A stretch of DNA of 64,000 nt from Sphingorhabdus sp. EL138 (GCF_945862485.1 NZ_CAMAYF010000002.1:102659-166658), one strand, 5' to 3'. Shown: positions 34,356 through 43,000, counted from the first letter of the stretch. Numbers and translations: made by a program. The notes: a model not told the origin generated them from the letters alone.

Positions 34356-35242
34356 CGTCGGTTCAATTGTTGGAAAAAACAGAGGTCTGGCTTCATGGGA
34401 TCAGCCTTGCCAACGCGAACCTTCCGAATTTGGCTAATGTCGTTGCCGACATACTCATGTTGCCGCGTGATAAAGTGTTCGTGACCGACGTCCGGGCAGA
34501 TTTGGTCGTCTTGGACATTTTGGTGCCACGTGTTGAGCTGGAAAATATTACCGGTAAGCAGGGCGAACTGCTTGAGGCGATCGCCGACATATCTGGTGTT
34601 CACGTCGCAGATAATGCATCCATTCATTCCGAAGGCATTTTGGGCGTCATCGGAACGCCACGTGCCGAGGTTGACCGTTATCTGGCCGATGCGCGCAAGT
34701 TGGAAAACCAGATCGCTCATTATGCATCGCGCCGCGTCGCTGTGGTCAGCACAGGCAGCGAGTTACTCGCTGGCGAGATAGAGGATACAAATTTTGCGGC
34801 CATTCGCAGTGCGATGGACGATGCTGGTTTTGAGGTTGAATTTGGTGGCATCGCTGGTGACAGCGAAGCGGAGATCGCCGGCATTGTGGCCCGATTGTCA
34901 GGTGAAGGCTTCGGCATCATTATCACCACCGGCGGTGTTGGCGCAGAGAACAAGGACCACACGATTGAGGCGATTGAACGGCTCGACCCAGACCTTTCTA
35001 CAGCTATATTGGCGCAGTATAAGCGTGGCCATGGCAGGCATGTAAAAGATGCGGTGCGGATTGCTATCGGACAGCTTGGTTGGTCGACGATCTTTGCTCT
35101 GCCCGGACCTACGCATGAAGTTAAACTGGCCCTGCCCGTCATAATGGATGGTTTGAAAGCGAAGTTAGACAGGCGCGATCTGGTGGAAGCCATTGCGGTG
35201 CCGCTGCGCTCGACCCTGCCCCATCATCACCATCACCATTGA
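34352..35242 (+). CDS. MoCF/CinA-like protein, copy 2, with natural C-terminal hexahistidine
   Basis: A 296-residue paralog of 28537-29439. The unrecognised N-terminal domain starts EKTEVWLHGISLANANL. The MoCF domain has VSTGSELLAGEIEDTNFAAI, IIITTGGVGAENKDHT and LPGPTHEV. It ends LPHHHHHH followed by the stop, six consecutive histidines encoded in the genome. Such a tail binds Ni2+ strongly and is absent from copy 1 (which ends HKMELAHI). The ATG at 34352 overlaps the LarA-like stop. I infer a nickel-delivering or cofactor-activating role that could substitute for the missing LarC domain. Confidence 0.82.
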   Translation: MTSVQLLEKTEVWLHGISLANANLPNLANVVADILMLPRDKVFVTDVRADLVVLDILVPRVELENITGKQGELLEAIADISGVHVADNASIHSEGILGVIGTPRAEVDRYLADARKLENQIAHYASRRVAVVSTGSELLAGEIEDTNFAAIRSAMDDAGFEVEFGGIAGDSEAEIAGIVARLSGEGFGIIITTGGVGAENKDHTIEAIERLDPDLSTAILAQYKRGHGRHVKDAVRIAIGQLGWSTIFALPGPTHEVKLALPVIMDGLKAKLDRRDLVEAIAVPLRSTLPHHHHHH

Positions 35243-35266
35243 TAATTAAAACACGGAGAGCACAAA

Positions 35267-36139
35267 ATGTCTTCATCTCTTGCGAACAAACGGGCCGTCG
35301 TAACCGGCGGCGCGTCGGGCATAGGCTGCGCTATCGCGCAGGAACTATCGGCCCGTGGTGCAAAGGTTATTGTCGCAGATGTAAATGAGGCTGGGCTTAC
35401 AGAAACGCGGGCCAGCCTGAACTCGGGCTGCAGCAGCTTCGTCTGCGACGTTTCCAAGCACGAACAGGTTGAAGCCCTGGCAACACATACAAAAGACACG
35501 CTGGGCGGTTGCGACATGTTGTTCGCCAATGCAGGTGTGATTGCCGCTGGCCGCTACACCAAAATGACTGTTCCCGAGGCGGACTGGATATTAAGCGTCA
35601 ACATTCGCGGCGTATGGGATACCACCGCAACATTTGCCCGCATGATGGAGCAGCAGCAAGAGGGCGGCCGGATTTGCTTTACGGGCTCCGAACATTCACT
35701 TGGTTTCCAACACGCCAATGCAGCGGTCTATACTGCATCAAAGCACGCCGTTTTGGGATTGGCCGAAGTGTTACGCGCCGAGACACCGGAGAATATCTCA
35801 GTTAGTGTTTTCTGCCCCGGCCTTGTGGGAACGGCGTTGGGTGGCGGACCACGACCCGACGGACTTCCTGTTCAGGAACGTAATCTTGATATGAGCGCGC
35901 GCATTCAAGCACGCGGTATGCCCGTTGAAGAAGCGGCGCGCGATGCCGTAGATGGTGCCCTGCGAGGTGACTTTTACATCGTCACTCATTCACACACTAT
36001 CAAAGCAGCGGAAAAGCGATTGGATGAGATGAAGGCTGCATTTGCGAAACAAGCGCCTTGGGAACGGAACGAAGACCGTTATGAGGTGAACAGCGTCATT
36101 GCAGCGGTCGCTGCTGAATTGAAGAACGAAGCAAAGTGA
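35267..36139 (+). CDS. Short-chain dehydrogenase/reductase of the rightward operon
   Basis: A 290-residue SDR with TGGASGIG at residue 14, FANAGVIA, serine in CFTGSEHS and catalytic VYTASKHA. The C-terminal extension GALRGDFYIVTHS parallels the SDR at 23484-24314. GGAGAG precedes ATG 35267, 24 bp after the MoCF-like gene. Its position suggests oxidation or reduction of the carbon handled by the LarA-like protein, for example to trap one stereoisomer as a ketone. Confidence 0.93.
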   Translation: MSSSLANKRAVVTGGASGIGCAIAQELSARGAKVIVADVNEAGLTETRASLNSGCSSFVCDVSKHEQVEALATHTKDTLGGCDMLFANAGVIAAGRYTKMTVPEADWILSVNIRGVWDTTATFARMMEQQQEGGRICFTGSEHSLGFQHANAAVYTASKHAVLGLAEVLRAETPENISVSVFCPGLVGTALGGGPRPDGLPVQERNLDMSARIQARGMPVEEAARDAVDGALRGDFYIVTHSHTIKAAEKRLDEMKAAFAKQAPWERNEDRYEVNSVIAAVAAELKNEAK

Positions 36140-36609
36140 ACGCGTCGCAAGTGGTGGATGTAACCGTACCTCAATCAATTTGGTGGCAGGCAATCAACCC
36201 AAACCCCGATGCGCTCAATCTGCTCGGGATTAATTCGATGCAAGCTTTGCTGGGTATTGAAGTTACAGCGGTTGGTGACGACTGGTTGGCCGGACGCATG
36301 CCGGTTGATGTTCGCACCCACCAACCATGGGGCCGCCTGCACGGGGGCGCCTCGCTCGCGCTAGCAGAAACCTTAGGTTCTCTGGGAGCTGCCCATGTTA
36401 TCGACTTAGACAAGTTCATCGCCGTGGGCATGGAGATAAACGCAAATCATATCCGCCCTGTCCATACAGGTTGGGTAACAGGCACAGCGCGGCCTGAATC
36501 CATTGGCCGAACGACCCAAATTTGGTCGATCCGTATCACTGATGAAAATGAAAAACTGGTCTGTATTTCGCGATTTACGATCGCCGTCATCCCGCTCGAA
36601 CGGAAGTAA
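36136..36609 (+). CDS. Hotdog-fold acyl-CoA thioesterase (PaaI/MenI-like)
   Basis: A 157-residue single-hotdog protein. The diagnostic segment GRLHGGASLALAETLGSLGA near residue 70 holds the catalytic acidic residue and the HGG turn of DHNA-CoA/PaaI thioesterases. GTG 36136 overlaps the SDR stop by four bases (GTGA), so the genes are coupled. It would release a CoA ester in the rightward operon, implying that the operon acts on CoA-linked intermediates at least in part. Confidence 0.9.
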   Translation: MNASQVVDVTVPQSIWWQAINPNPDALNLLGINSMQALLGIEVTAVGDDWLAGRMPVDVRTHQPWGRLHGGASLALAETLGSLGAAHVIDLDKFIAVGMEINANHIRPVHTGWVTGTARPESIGRTTQIWSIRITDENEKLVCISRFTIAVIPLERK

Positions 36610-36617
36610 GGAAAATT

Positions 36618-37646
36618 ATGGAATATCGTAATCTGGGCAAGTCCGGCCTCATCGTATCGAGGCTTTCATTAGGCTGCATGAGTTTTGGTCGTCCGGACGC
36701 TGGACGCCACGAATGGACCGTTGATGAAGAGGAAAGCCGCATTATCATCCGGCAGGCTTTGGAAGCAGGGATAAACTTTCTCGATACCGCGAACGAATAT
36801 TCGGCGGGAGATTCCGAGAGGATCGTAGGCCGTGCCATGGCGGACTTCGCGCACCGTGATGAGATTGTGCTGGCGACAAAGGCCTATGCCCCTTGGCGCG
36901 GCGCCCCAAATACGGGTGGCCTGTCCCGCAAAGCCTTGTTTCAAGCAATTGACGACAGTCTGCAACGCTTGGGTACCGATTATGTCGATGTGTTCCAGAT
37001 CCACCGCTGGGATTACAACGTACCAATCGAAGAAACGATGGAAGCGCTGCACGATATCGTGAAAGCCGGAAAGGCCCGCTATATCGGAGCATCATCCATG
37101 TACGCATGGCAATTTGCCAAAGCGCAATACACGGCAGAGCGCAATGGATGGACACAGTTCATCTCGATGCAACCTCAGGTAAACCTTGTCTATCGCGAGG
37201 AAGAGCGTGAGATGATCCCGCTTTGTATCGATCAGGGGGTCGGCGTTCTTCCATGGAGCCCATTGGCGCGTGGCATGCTGACGCGTGATTGGAACGAAAA
37301 AACGGCCCGGTCCGAAACCGATATGTTTAGCACCTATCTCTATCGTGCGACCACGGACAATGACCGTCAGATTGTTGAGGCGGTTGCCGAAGTGGCCAAT
37401 GAACGTGGCCTACCGCGTGCACAAATCGCTATGGCATGGCTACTCGGCAAGCCAGGCATTACAGCGCCTATAATTGGTGCGACAAAGCCATCGCATTTGA
37501 CCGATGCCATTGCCGCTGTTCAATTGACGCTTTCGACTGAAGAAGTTGCACGTTTGGAAAGTCCATATATGCCGCATCAGGTTGTTGGCCTTGCTGGTCC
37601 CATGCTCATCGGCGGCAAACTAACACTTAAGGCGGCGGCTGAATGA
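36618..37646 (+). CDS. Aldo/keto reductase
   Basis: A 342-residue TIM-barrel oxidoreductase. The catalytic tetrad is visible: Asp and Tyr in FLDTANEYSAG near residue 55, Lys in LATKAYAP near 88, and His in FQIHRWDY near 130. The C-terminal GATKPSHLTDA region binds NADPH. The N-terminal MEYRNLGKSGLIVSRLSLGC resembles the YajO/Tas-like group. It is separated by eight bases from the thioesterase gene and overlaps the next gene. It probably reduces a ketone or aldehyde intermediate. Confidence 0.93.
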   Translation: MEYRNLGKSGLIVSRLSLGCMSFGRPDAGRHEWTVDEEESRIIIRQALEAGINFLDTANEYSAGDSERIVGRAMADFAHRDEIVLATKAYAPWRGAPNTGGLSRKALFQAIDDSLQRLGTDYVDVFQIHRWDYNVPIEETMEALHDIVKAGKARYIGASSMYAWQFAKAQYTAERNGWTQFISMQPQVNLVYREEEREMIPLCIDQGVGVLPWSPLARGMLTRDWNEKTARSETDMFSTYLYRATTDNDRQIVEAVAEVANERGLPRAQIAMAWLLGKPGITAPIIGATKPSHLTDAIAAVQLTLSTEEVARLESPYMPHQVVGLAGPMLIGGKLTLKAAAE

Positions 37647-38806
37647 CTATTAACGCATCTGGTAACGACACATGTGTTGATCTGGACATATTGTTCCAAC
37701 CTTATACTCTACGTGGGCTGGAGCTGCGCAACCGTATTGTCGTGTCGCCGATGGCGACCTATTCCGCCATTGATGGCCATGTAACCGATTGGCATGTGCA
37801 ACATGTCGGCAAATTGGCAGCTGGCGGCGCTGGTCTTGTCTTTGTCGAGCAAAGCTCGGTCAACCTTCAGGGACGGATTACCCATGGCTGCCTGGGTATC
37901 TGGAAAGACGAACATGTGCCCGGCTTGAAAAAGCTGACAACATTGATCCGCGATTTAGGGGCAGCGTCGGCAATTCAAATCGCGCATTCCGGTCGGAAGG
38001 GGTCTTCCCAACGACCGTGGGAGGGCGGCGGCCCATTGGGTAATGACGATATTGCAGCGCGCGACGAAGGGCCTTGGGAGGCATGCGCGCCAAGCGCAAT
38101 TCCCTTCGATAAAGATTGGCCAACACCCACGAACATGAGCCTTGACGCCATTGAGCAAGTTGTCGCCGATTATCGCGCTGCTTTTATCCGTGCCCGCGAT
38201 GCCGGCTTTGATGTCTGCGAATTGCACTGTGCCCATGGCTATTTGATGCATAGCTTCCTCTCTCCCTTGGGCAACCAACGCACGGACGAATATGGCGGCG
38301 ATCGCGCCGGGCGTATGAAACTCCCTTTGCGTATTGCCGGCATAATGCGCGAAGTTTGGCCCGATCACCTGCCCTGCATGGTTCGGGTATCGTCGGTTGA
38401 TGGCGTTGGGATTGGCTGGCAGATTGAGGATTCCGTTGCTTATGCTTCTGAACTGAAAAAGCTGGGTATCGACATGATCGATTGTTCCTCAGGTGGCTTT
38501 AAGTTGCCTGCCGAAAATAGCCTTGTCGCAAGGACAACCGGTTTTCAGCTCCCATTTTCAGAGCAAATTCGCAAGGAATCGGGGCTTCCGACGATGGGTG
38601 TTGGGCTTATCCGGACCGGCGAACAAGCTGCCATCGCGTTGCAAGATGGTCGCGCCGACCTTGTTGCGCTTGGCCGCGAATTGCTTTGGAATCCGAACTG
38701 GCCGATGCAAATTGCCGCTGAACATGATGAAGCAAACGGTTGGAAATTTATGCCCCCGCAATATGGCTGGTGGTTGCGCCGCCGCAAGGCGCAACAAGGC
38801 AAATAA
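37643..38806 (+). CDS. Old Yellow Enzyme-family NADH:flavin oxidoreductase
   Basis: A 387-residue FMN-dependent ene-reductase-type protein. N-terminal LFQPYTLRGLELRNRIVVSP, IQIAHSGRKGSS, ELHCAHGYLMHSFLSPLGNQ and the C-terminal MGVGLIRTGEQA are typical of the YqjM/NADPH dehydrogenase subgroup. The family reduces activated C=C bonds such as enones; steroid and terpenoid enones are common targets. It overlaps the aldo/keto reductase by four bases (ATGA). Confidence 0.93.
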   Translation: MTINASGNDTCVDLDILFQPYTLRGLELRNRIVVSPMATYSAIDGHVTDWHVQHVGKLAAGGAGLVFVEQSSVNLQGRITHGCLGIWKDEHVPGLKKLTTLIRDLGAASAIQIAHSGRKGSSQRPWEGGGPLGNDDIAARDEGPWEACAPSAIPFDKDWPTPTNMSLDAIEQVVADYRAAFIRARDAGFDVCELHCAHGYLMHSFLSPLGNQRTDEYGGDRAGRMKLPLRIAGIMREVWPDHLPCMVRVSSVDGVGIGWQIEDSVAYASELKKLGIDMIDCSSGGFKLPAENSLVARTTGFQLPFSEQIRKESGLPTMGVGLIRTGEQAAIALQDGRADLVALGRELLWNPNWPMQIAAEHDEANGWKFMPPQYGWWLRRRKAQQGK

Positions 38807-38820
38807 TAGGAGAGCCGGAT

Positions 38821-39558
38821 ATGACTTCTTTGGTGACGTATACATGCTCTGACGGCATTGCCATATTGACGATCAATCGTCCGGCACAGCGTAATGCCCT
38901 TAGCTTGGCACTTTGGCAGGAGCTTGAGGGCCATCTTGACACCATCGAAGCCGCAGGCCGCGACATTGCTGTCGTCATATTACGTTCGACTGGACCAGTG
39001 TTTTGCGCAGGCAACGATCTTAAAGAGCGCGGCATCACATTTCCCCGCCCTTTCTATCAACCGCATATCGTCACGCGGATCGCCAATCTGCCTCAGCCGC
39101 TGATCGTCGCCGTGCAAGGGGGATGCTTTACGGGTGGGCTGGAATTGGCCTTAACTGGGGACATCATTCTCGCCTCCGAAAGTGCAAGCTTTGCCGACAC
39201 CCACGGCAAATTTTCCATGGTACCCATGTGGGGTATGACCCAACGCCTGCCGCGCCGCGTGGGCAGCTTCAAAGCACGTGAGATCAGCTATACCGGCCTA
39301 CCGGTTTCAGGACGCGAAGCGGAACGGATCGGCCTTGCCAACAAATGCGTGCCCGACGATCAGCTTGAAACTGTGACGATGGATATGGCACGCGCGATTG
39401 CCGGTCAAAGCCGGCATAGCATATTTGCTTATAAGGAACTCTATATCGCGCAGGCCGATCTGCCGCTTGATGCGGGCCTTGCCCATGAGGTTTTCAACAC
39501 CAAAGGCCGTGGCACCGATTTGGAAGAGCGTGTTGCCCAAGGTTTTAGCAAAAAATAA
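38821..39558 (+). CDS. Enoyl-CoA hydratase/isomerase family protein
   Basis: A 245-residue crotonase. ATG 38821 has AGGAGA nine bases upstream. Oxyanion-hole segments are VFCAGNDLKERG and QGGCFTGGLELALTGDIILA, with SMVPMWGMTQRLPRRVG downstream. It is last gene of the rightward NPN operon, 14 bp after the Old Yellow Enzyme gene, and convergent with the metallo-hydrolase. It would add water to, or isomerise, an enoyl-CoA from the same route. Confidence 0.92.
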   Translation: MTSLVTYTCSDGIAILTINRPAQRNALSLALWQELEGHLDTIEAAGRDIAVVILRSTGPVFCAGNDLKERGITFPRPFYQPHIVTRIANLPQPLIVAVQGGCFTGGLELALTGDIILASESASFADTHGKFSMVPMWGMTQRLPRRVGSFKAREISYTGLPVSGREAERIGLANKCVPDDQLETVTMDMARAIAGQSRHSIFAYKELYIAQADLPLDAGLAHEVFNTKGRGTDLEERVAQGFSKK

Positions 39559-39564
39559 TCGCTG

Positions 39565-40329
39565 CTATCTGATCGAAAACGGAGCGCCTTCGGTCACGTT
39601 TTTCCATTGCAACCCGTCATGCCCGAACAGGATGTGCGTACCATTTTTCCGTAACGCATCCAGACGGCGATAGGTCTCCATACCAAGCTCCATATCATTG
39701 GTTGCCTTGGGCAGCACCATGACATCCAGATTACGTTCGGTATAGCAGCAATCGCCTGCGAGAAGCACTTCGCCGCCCGCCAGTTTGACGATTACGCTCT
39801 GATGCCCCGGCGTATGGCCAAAGGTCGGGATAATGCGGACCGTCCCATCGCCAAACAGGTCGTGTTCACCTGAAACAGTTTTCACTGGCTGGCCGGTCTC
39901 ATAATCTTCGGATGAATAGAGCAATGGTTGGTCACAGTTTTTAGCCGTTTCATATTCGCTCAACTGAACAATCATGGTTGCATTCGGCAGGTGTGCATTG
40001 CCCCCACAATGATCGATGTGGAGATGCGAATTGATGATCCAGTTAATGCTTGCGGGGTAAACATCGATCGATTTCAGCCGGGTGGCGATATCCATCCCTT
40101 CGAACCATTCCAAACCAAATTTATCAGCCGGCAACGCATTGCCCTGTTCCCGGCGAAAACGAACGCCCATCCCGGTGTCAAACAACGCCCGCCCTTTTGG
40201 ATGATCGATAAGATAGGATGGAACAGGGGCCCGCATGTGCGGACCTTCATCACCTTCAATATAATATCCTGGCTTGCACTGAAACCAGCCTGTGTTGAAG
40301 GCATAAAGTGTCACCTGGTCTGTCATCAT
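39565..40329 (-). CDS. Metallo-beta-lactamase-fold hydrolase (lactonase-like)
   Basis: A 254-residue protein with the zinc motif INSHLHIDHCGG near residue 105, HTPGHQS near 170 and a GD ligand pair near 190 (LLAGDCCY), plus a final GHDG. The layout matches N-acyl-homoserine lactonase-type enzymes (AiiA-like), so a lactone ring is a plausible substrate. In a catabolic island it more likely opens a ring-derived lactone than quenches signals. Two adjacent ATGs (40329 and 40326) follow GAGAGAG. It is a single-gene unit convergent with the rightward NPN operon. Confidence 0.9.
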   Translation of the reverse strand: MMTDQVTLYAFNTGWFQCKPGYYIEGDEGPHMRAPVPSYLIDHPKGRALFDTGMGVRFRREQGNALPADKFGLEWFEGMDIATRLKSIDVYPASINWIINSHLHIDHCGGNAHLPNATMIVQLSEYETAKNCDQPLLYSSEDYETGQPVKTVSGEHDLFGDGTVRIIPTFGHTPGHQSVIVKLAGGEVLLAGDCCYTERNLDVMVLPKATNDMELGMETYRRLDALRKNGTHILFGHDGLQWKNVTEGAPFSIR

Positions 40330-40367
40330 TTTTCTCTCTCACCTAAAACCCAAACGCAAAGATCTTT

Positions 40368-40380
40368 ATCGTCTAACTAT
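40368..40380. promoter_or_regulatory. Promoter motif related to AGTTAGATGAT
   Basis: ATCGTCTAACTAT is the reverse complement of ATAGTTAGACGAT. That differs by one base from the motif upstream of the TonB receptor (14055-14067) and nearly matches that before the KstD-like gene (59356-59368). It is 39 bp upstream of the metallo-hydrolase start. The rest of the 276-bp gap (40330-40605) to the MFS gene has no supportable gene. Confidence 0.35.
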
Positions 40381-40605
40381 TTTGAGTGCCTCAGGCAAGC
40401 GCAGCCGGCCTGGTTATGTGCCTCTAAGATCGTGTGACCTTTGCCTAACCGGCCTATTGGTTGTCGACGGCACTCCAACTAACTCAAACATGGTATCCAC
40501 GCCGGGACGCCTCGGCGCGTCTTGGAAAATTAGATCAAAAAAGGTTTTGAAACTAAGGGAACATGCGGCATTCGGGCCGAACTTCGTTTTCAAGGTACAT
40601 TAGAA

Positions 40606-41931
40606 ATGACAATTAGTCTGCCACACGGTTCCGTACGTCTTCGCTCGGCCGAGTGGCAGACTATAATCATCCTTCTGCTCATTTACACACTTGCCTATCT
40701 TGACCGGCAGATACTCACACTGCTGGTTGATCCCATACGAAACGATCTTGGTGTCAGCGACGTCCAAATGGGTTTCCTTCAGGGCTTAGGCTTTACTTTA
40801 TTTTACGCACTTTGTGGGCCATTTGTCGGATGGATGGTTGACCGCCACAACCGACGACTGATCATTTTTATTGGTATTCTCATTTGGTCTGTCAGCACTG
40901 CAGCAAGCGGGTTTGCGAATAGCTATAGTCATTTGCTTCTCGCGCGATTTGGCGTGGGTGCTGGGGAAGCAGCATTGCTACCTGCCGCTTACTCAATCAT
41001 CAGTGACATGGTGGAAAAATCACGTCTTGGACGGGCGATGGGTGTGTTTTCACTAGGCGGCATAGCGGGTGGTTCACTCTCTTATGTCGTCGGTGGTTTG
41101 CTCATCAGTTATCTTGCGCGATACGCCGACATAGACTTGCCCTTGATTGGAATGATGCATGATTGGCAATTGGTGTTCCTTGCAATAGGCACGCTTGGCA
41201 TTCCCATGGCAATCCTTGTTTTTGCTTTTCCCGACCCGGGCCGCCGCGACAGCAAGCTGATGGCCGAAGACAAGGCTGCGGCTGTTCGGGGGCATTTCAA
41301 AAAGCACTGGCGTTTTTACGCCTGCCACTTTTCCGCATTCTCACTCTTTTGTTTCTTAGGTGCGGCGACAACGGCGTGGTCGGCAACATATATGATGCGG
41401 GAATTCGGCTGGACTGTCGCCATGGTCAGCACTTTGCTTGGCGTCAAATCTATGGTGGCTGGAGCGTTGGGTATGGTTGGGGGTGGAATGCTGGCAGATT
41501 GGCTCACGAAGCGTGGCCTTCAGGACGCCCATCTGCGCATGTACGTTTTTATCATGCCGATTTTTGCAGTGGCGGGCATAACAGCTTTTACGTCATCAAA
41601 TATGTGGGTGGCATTTGGCGGCATCGTGGTCTTGGGCGTTATCGCACCATTTATTGCGGTGGCCGCGGCGGCCTTGCAGTTGGCGACAGTCCCAGAACGT
41701 CGGGGCATAGCGTCGGCAAGCTTTTTGCTGGTCTATAATCTTGTTGGCTTTGGTCTTGGTCCAGCAATGGTGGCGCTGGCCGCAAGTTTGATATTTGGTG
41801 AGGATGGAAATCTTGGCCCCGCACTTGCGCTTGCCTTTATAGTCGTTCCTCCATTCATCATGTTGCTTATGGCCCTAGGTCTACGCCCGATGCGACAAGC
41901 GGTGGCTGACGCTAACCAAAACGCAATCTAG
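40606..41931 (+). CDS. Major facilitator superfamily transporter (spinster-like)
   Basis: A 441-residue, 12-helix carrier. The N-terminal half has the MFS motif GWMVDRHNRRLII between helices 2 and 3 and LDRQILTLLVDPIRNDLGVS after helix 1, as in the sphingomonad spinster-like group. GAGEAALLPAAYSIISDM is the helix-4/5 region. It probably moves an organic acid or pathway substrate across the inner membrane. It is alone between a metallo-hydrolase (divergent) and a terminator. Confidence 0.92.
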   Translation: MTISLPHGSVRLRSAEWQTIIILLLIYTLAYLDRQILTLLVDPIRNDLGVSDVQMGFLQGLGFTLFYALCGPFVGWMVDRHNRRLIIFIGILIWSVSTAASGFANSYSHLLLARFGVGAGEAALLPAAYSIISDMVEKSRLGRAMGVFSLGGIAGGSLSYVVGGLLISYLARYADIDLPLIGMMHDWQLVFLAIGTLGIPMAILVFAFPDPGRRDSKLMAEDKAAAVRGHFKKHWRFYACHFSAFSLFCFLGAATTAWSATYMMREFGWTVAMVSTLLGVKSMVAGALGMVGGGMLADWLTKRGLQDAHLRMYVFIMPIFAVAGITAFTSSNMWVAFGGIVVLGVIAPFIAVAAAALQLATVPERRGIASASFLLVYNLVGFGLGPAMVALAASLIFGEDGNLGPALALAFIVVPPFIMLLMALGLRPMRQAVADANQNAI

Positions 41932-41983
41932 GTTTTGATTATGGATGAACCACGCGATCAAACAAATCTAAAGCAACTTTCTG

Positions 41984-42013
41984 AGGCGCAAGGAAAGTCG
42001 GGTTCTTGCGCCT
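41984..42013 (+). terminator. Stem-loop terminator after MFS gene
   Basis: AGGCGCAAG (41984-41992) and CTTGCGCCT (42005-42013) form a perfect 9-bp GC-rich stem around a 12-base loop, 53 bp after the MFS stop. The following sequence is only moderately T-rich. Position before a new promoter fits termination. The rest of the 251-bp gap 41932-42182 holds an operator-like site at 42154. Confidence 0.6.
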
Positions 42014-42153
42014 TCATATCTTAAGTTTCCATAGCGCTGACCGTCAATCTATTATGCTTTTCTAAAATCTTTTATTCGTTCGCAAACCGATTGCGCTTTT
42101 CTCTCCAAAAATTACAAAACAAGGCTTGCTCACTGCTTGGCTTCAATGCAAGG

Positions 42154-42171
42154 TAATCAGGTAACCTATTA
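42154..42171. promoter_or_regulatory. Imperfect palindrome beside the hydratase ribosome site
   Basis: TAATCAGGTAACCTATTA is a near-palindrome (AGGT/ACCT core with TAAT/ATTA flanks). It ends where the AGGAGG ribosome site of the 42183 gene begins. A bound repressor there would block initiation of the hydratase-dehydrogenase operon. Confidence 0.45.
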
Positions 42172-42182
42172 GGAGGATTAAA

Positions 42183-42983
42183 GTGTTGTCACGCTATGCG
42201 TCATATACCGGCCTGGCCGTGACACTGGACGGAAACGTTCTCACGGTGATGCTTAACAACCCTCCGCTGAATGCTATGACGAGTGATGCCCATCGCGAAT
42301 TAGGGCAAATTTGGGCAGATGCGGCAACAGATACAGATGTGCGCGTGATTGTGATGACGGGCGCTGGGGACCGCGCCTTTTGTGCTGGCGGCGATTTAAA
42401 CAGAATGGTTGATGGTTGGCCAGATCATGGCCGCTGGCAAATTGGCATTGCCGAGGCGCACGCCATTGTTGTTGGTATGCTGGAATGCCCGAAACCAGTA
42501 ATCTCACGCATTAACGGGCATGCGATGGGACTTGGCGCCACCATTGCGTTGGCGGGAGACATTACCATCATAGTCGATGATGCTAAAATTGGTGATTCAC
42601 ATGTTAATGTTGGTCTCGCAACTGGTGATGGCGGCGCTCTATTGTGGCCCAATTTGGTCGGACTTGTTGAAGCAAGACGCCATTTGCTCTCTGGCAAACC
42701 ATTGTCTGGCGCTGATGCTAAAGCAAAGGGACTGGTCACCGACGCCGTCAGTCGCGACGCGTTAGATGCTGCGGTGCAAGAGTGGGTCGACATGTTTTTG
42801 GCGCAATCGCCAAAAGCTGTTCAAACCACGAAACAAGCCTTGAACCTAGATATTTTGGATAAGGCTAAGCGTTATATGGACGAGATGCTGCGGCTTGAAA
42901 CAATTTCATGGGCATCACCGAACCATCCAGAGGCCGTACATGCGATCCTTGAAAAGCGCCCTCCCCAATTCACCAACGAATAA
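42183..42983 (+). CDS. Enoyl-CoA hydratase/isomerase family protein
   Basis: A 266-residue crotonase. GTG 42183 has AGGAGG six bases before it. Oxyanion segments: DRAFCAGGDLNRM near residue 65 and NGHAMGLGATIALAGDITII near 110, followed by VNVGLATGDGGALLWP. It starts the operon hydratase-dehydrogenase-dehydrogenase-MFS. Probable role: hydration of the enoyl-CoA formed by the two dehydrogenase subunits downstream. Confidence 0.93.
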   Translation: MLSRYASYTGLAVTLDGNVLTVMLNNPPLNAMTSDAHRELGQIWADAATDTDVRVIVMTGAGDRAFCAGGDLNRMVDGWPDHGRWQIGIAEAHAIVVGMLECPKPVISRINGHAMGLGATIALAGDITIIVDDAKIGDSHVNVGLATGDGGALLWPNLVGLVEARRHLLSGKPLSGADAKAKGLVTDAVSRDALDAAVQEWVDMFLAQSPKAVQTTKQALNLDILDKAKRYMDEMLRLETISWASPNHPEAVHAILEKRPPQFTNE

Positions 42984-43000
42984 CCAGCGGAAATTCAATA

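Noticed and set aside
35222-35242. Hexahistidine tail as vector contamination
   Set aside because: The reading frame, stop codon, next ribosome site and operon continue without break and no vector sequence follows, so a natural tail is more likely, though still worth checking in reads.
40382-40603. A 73-codon frame before the MFS gene
   Set aside because: Low-complexity basic translation without motif or ribosome site; overlaps the probable promoter of the MFS gene.
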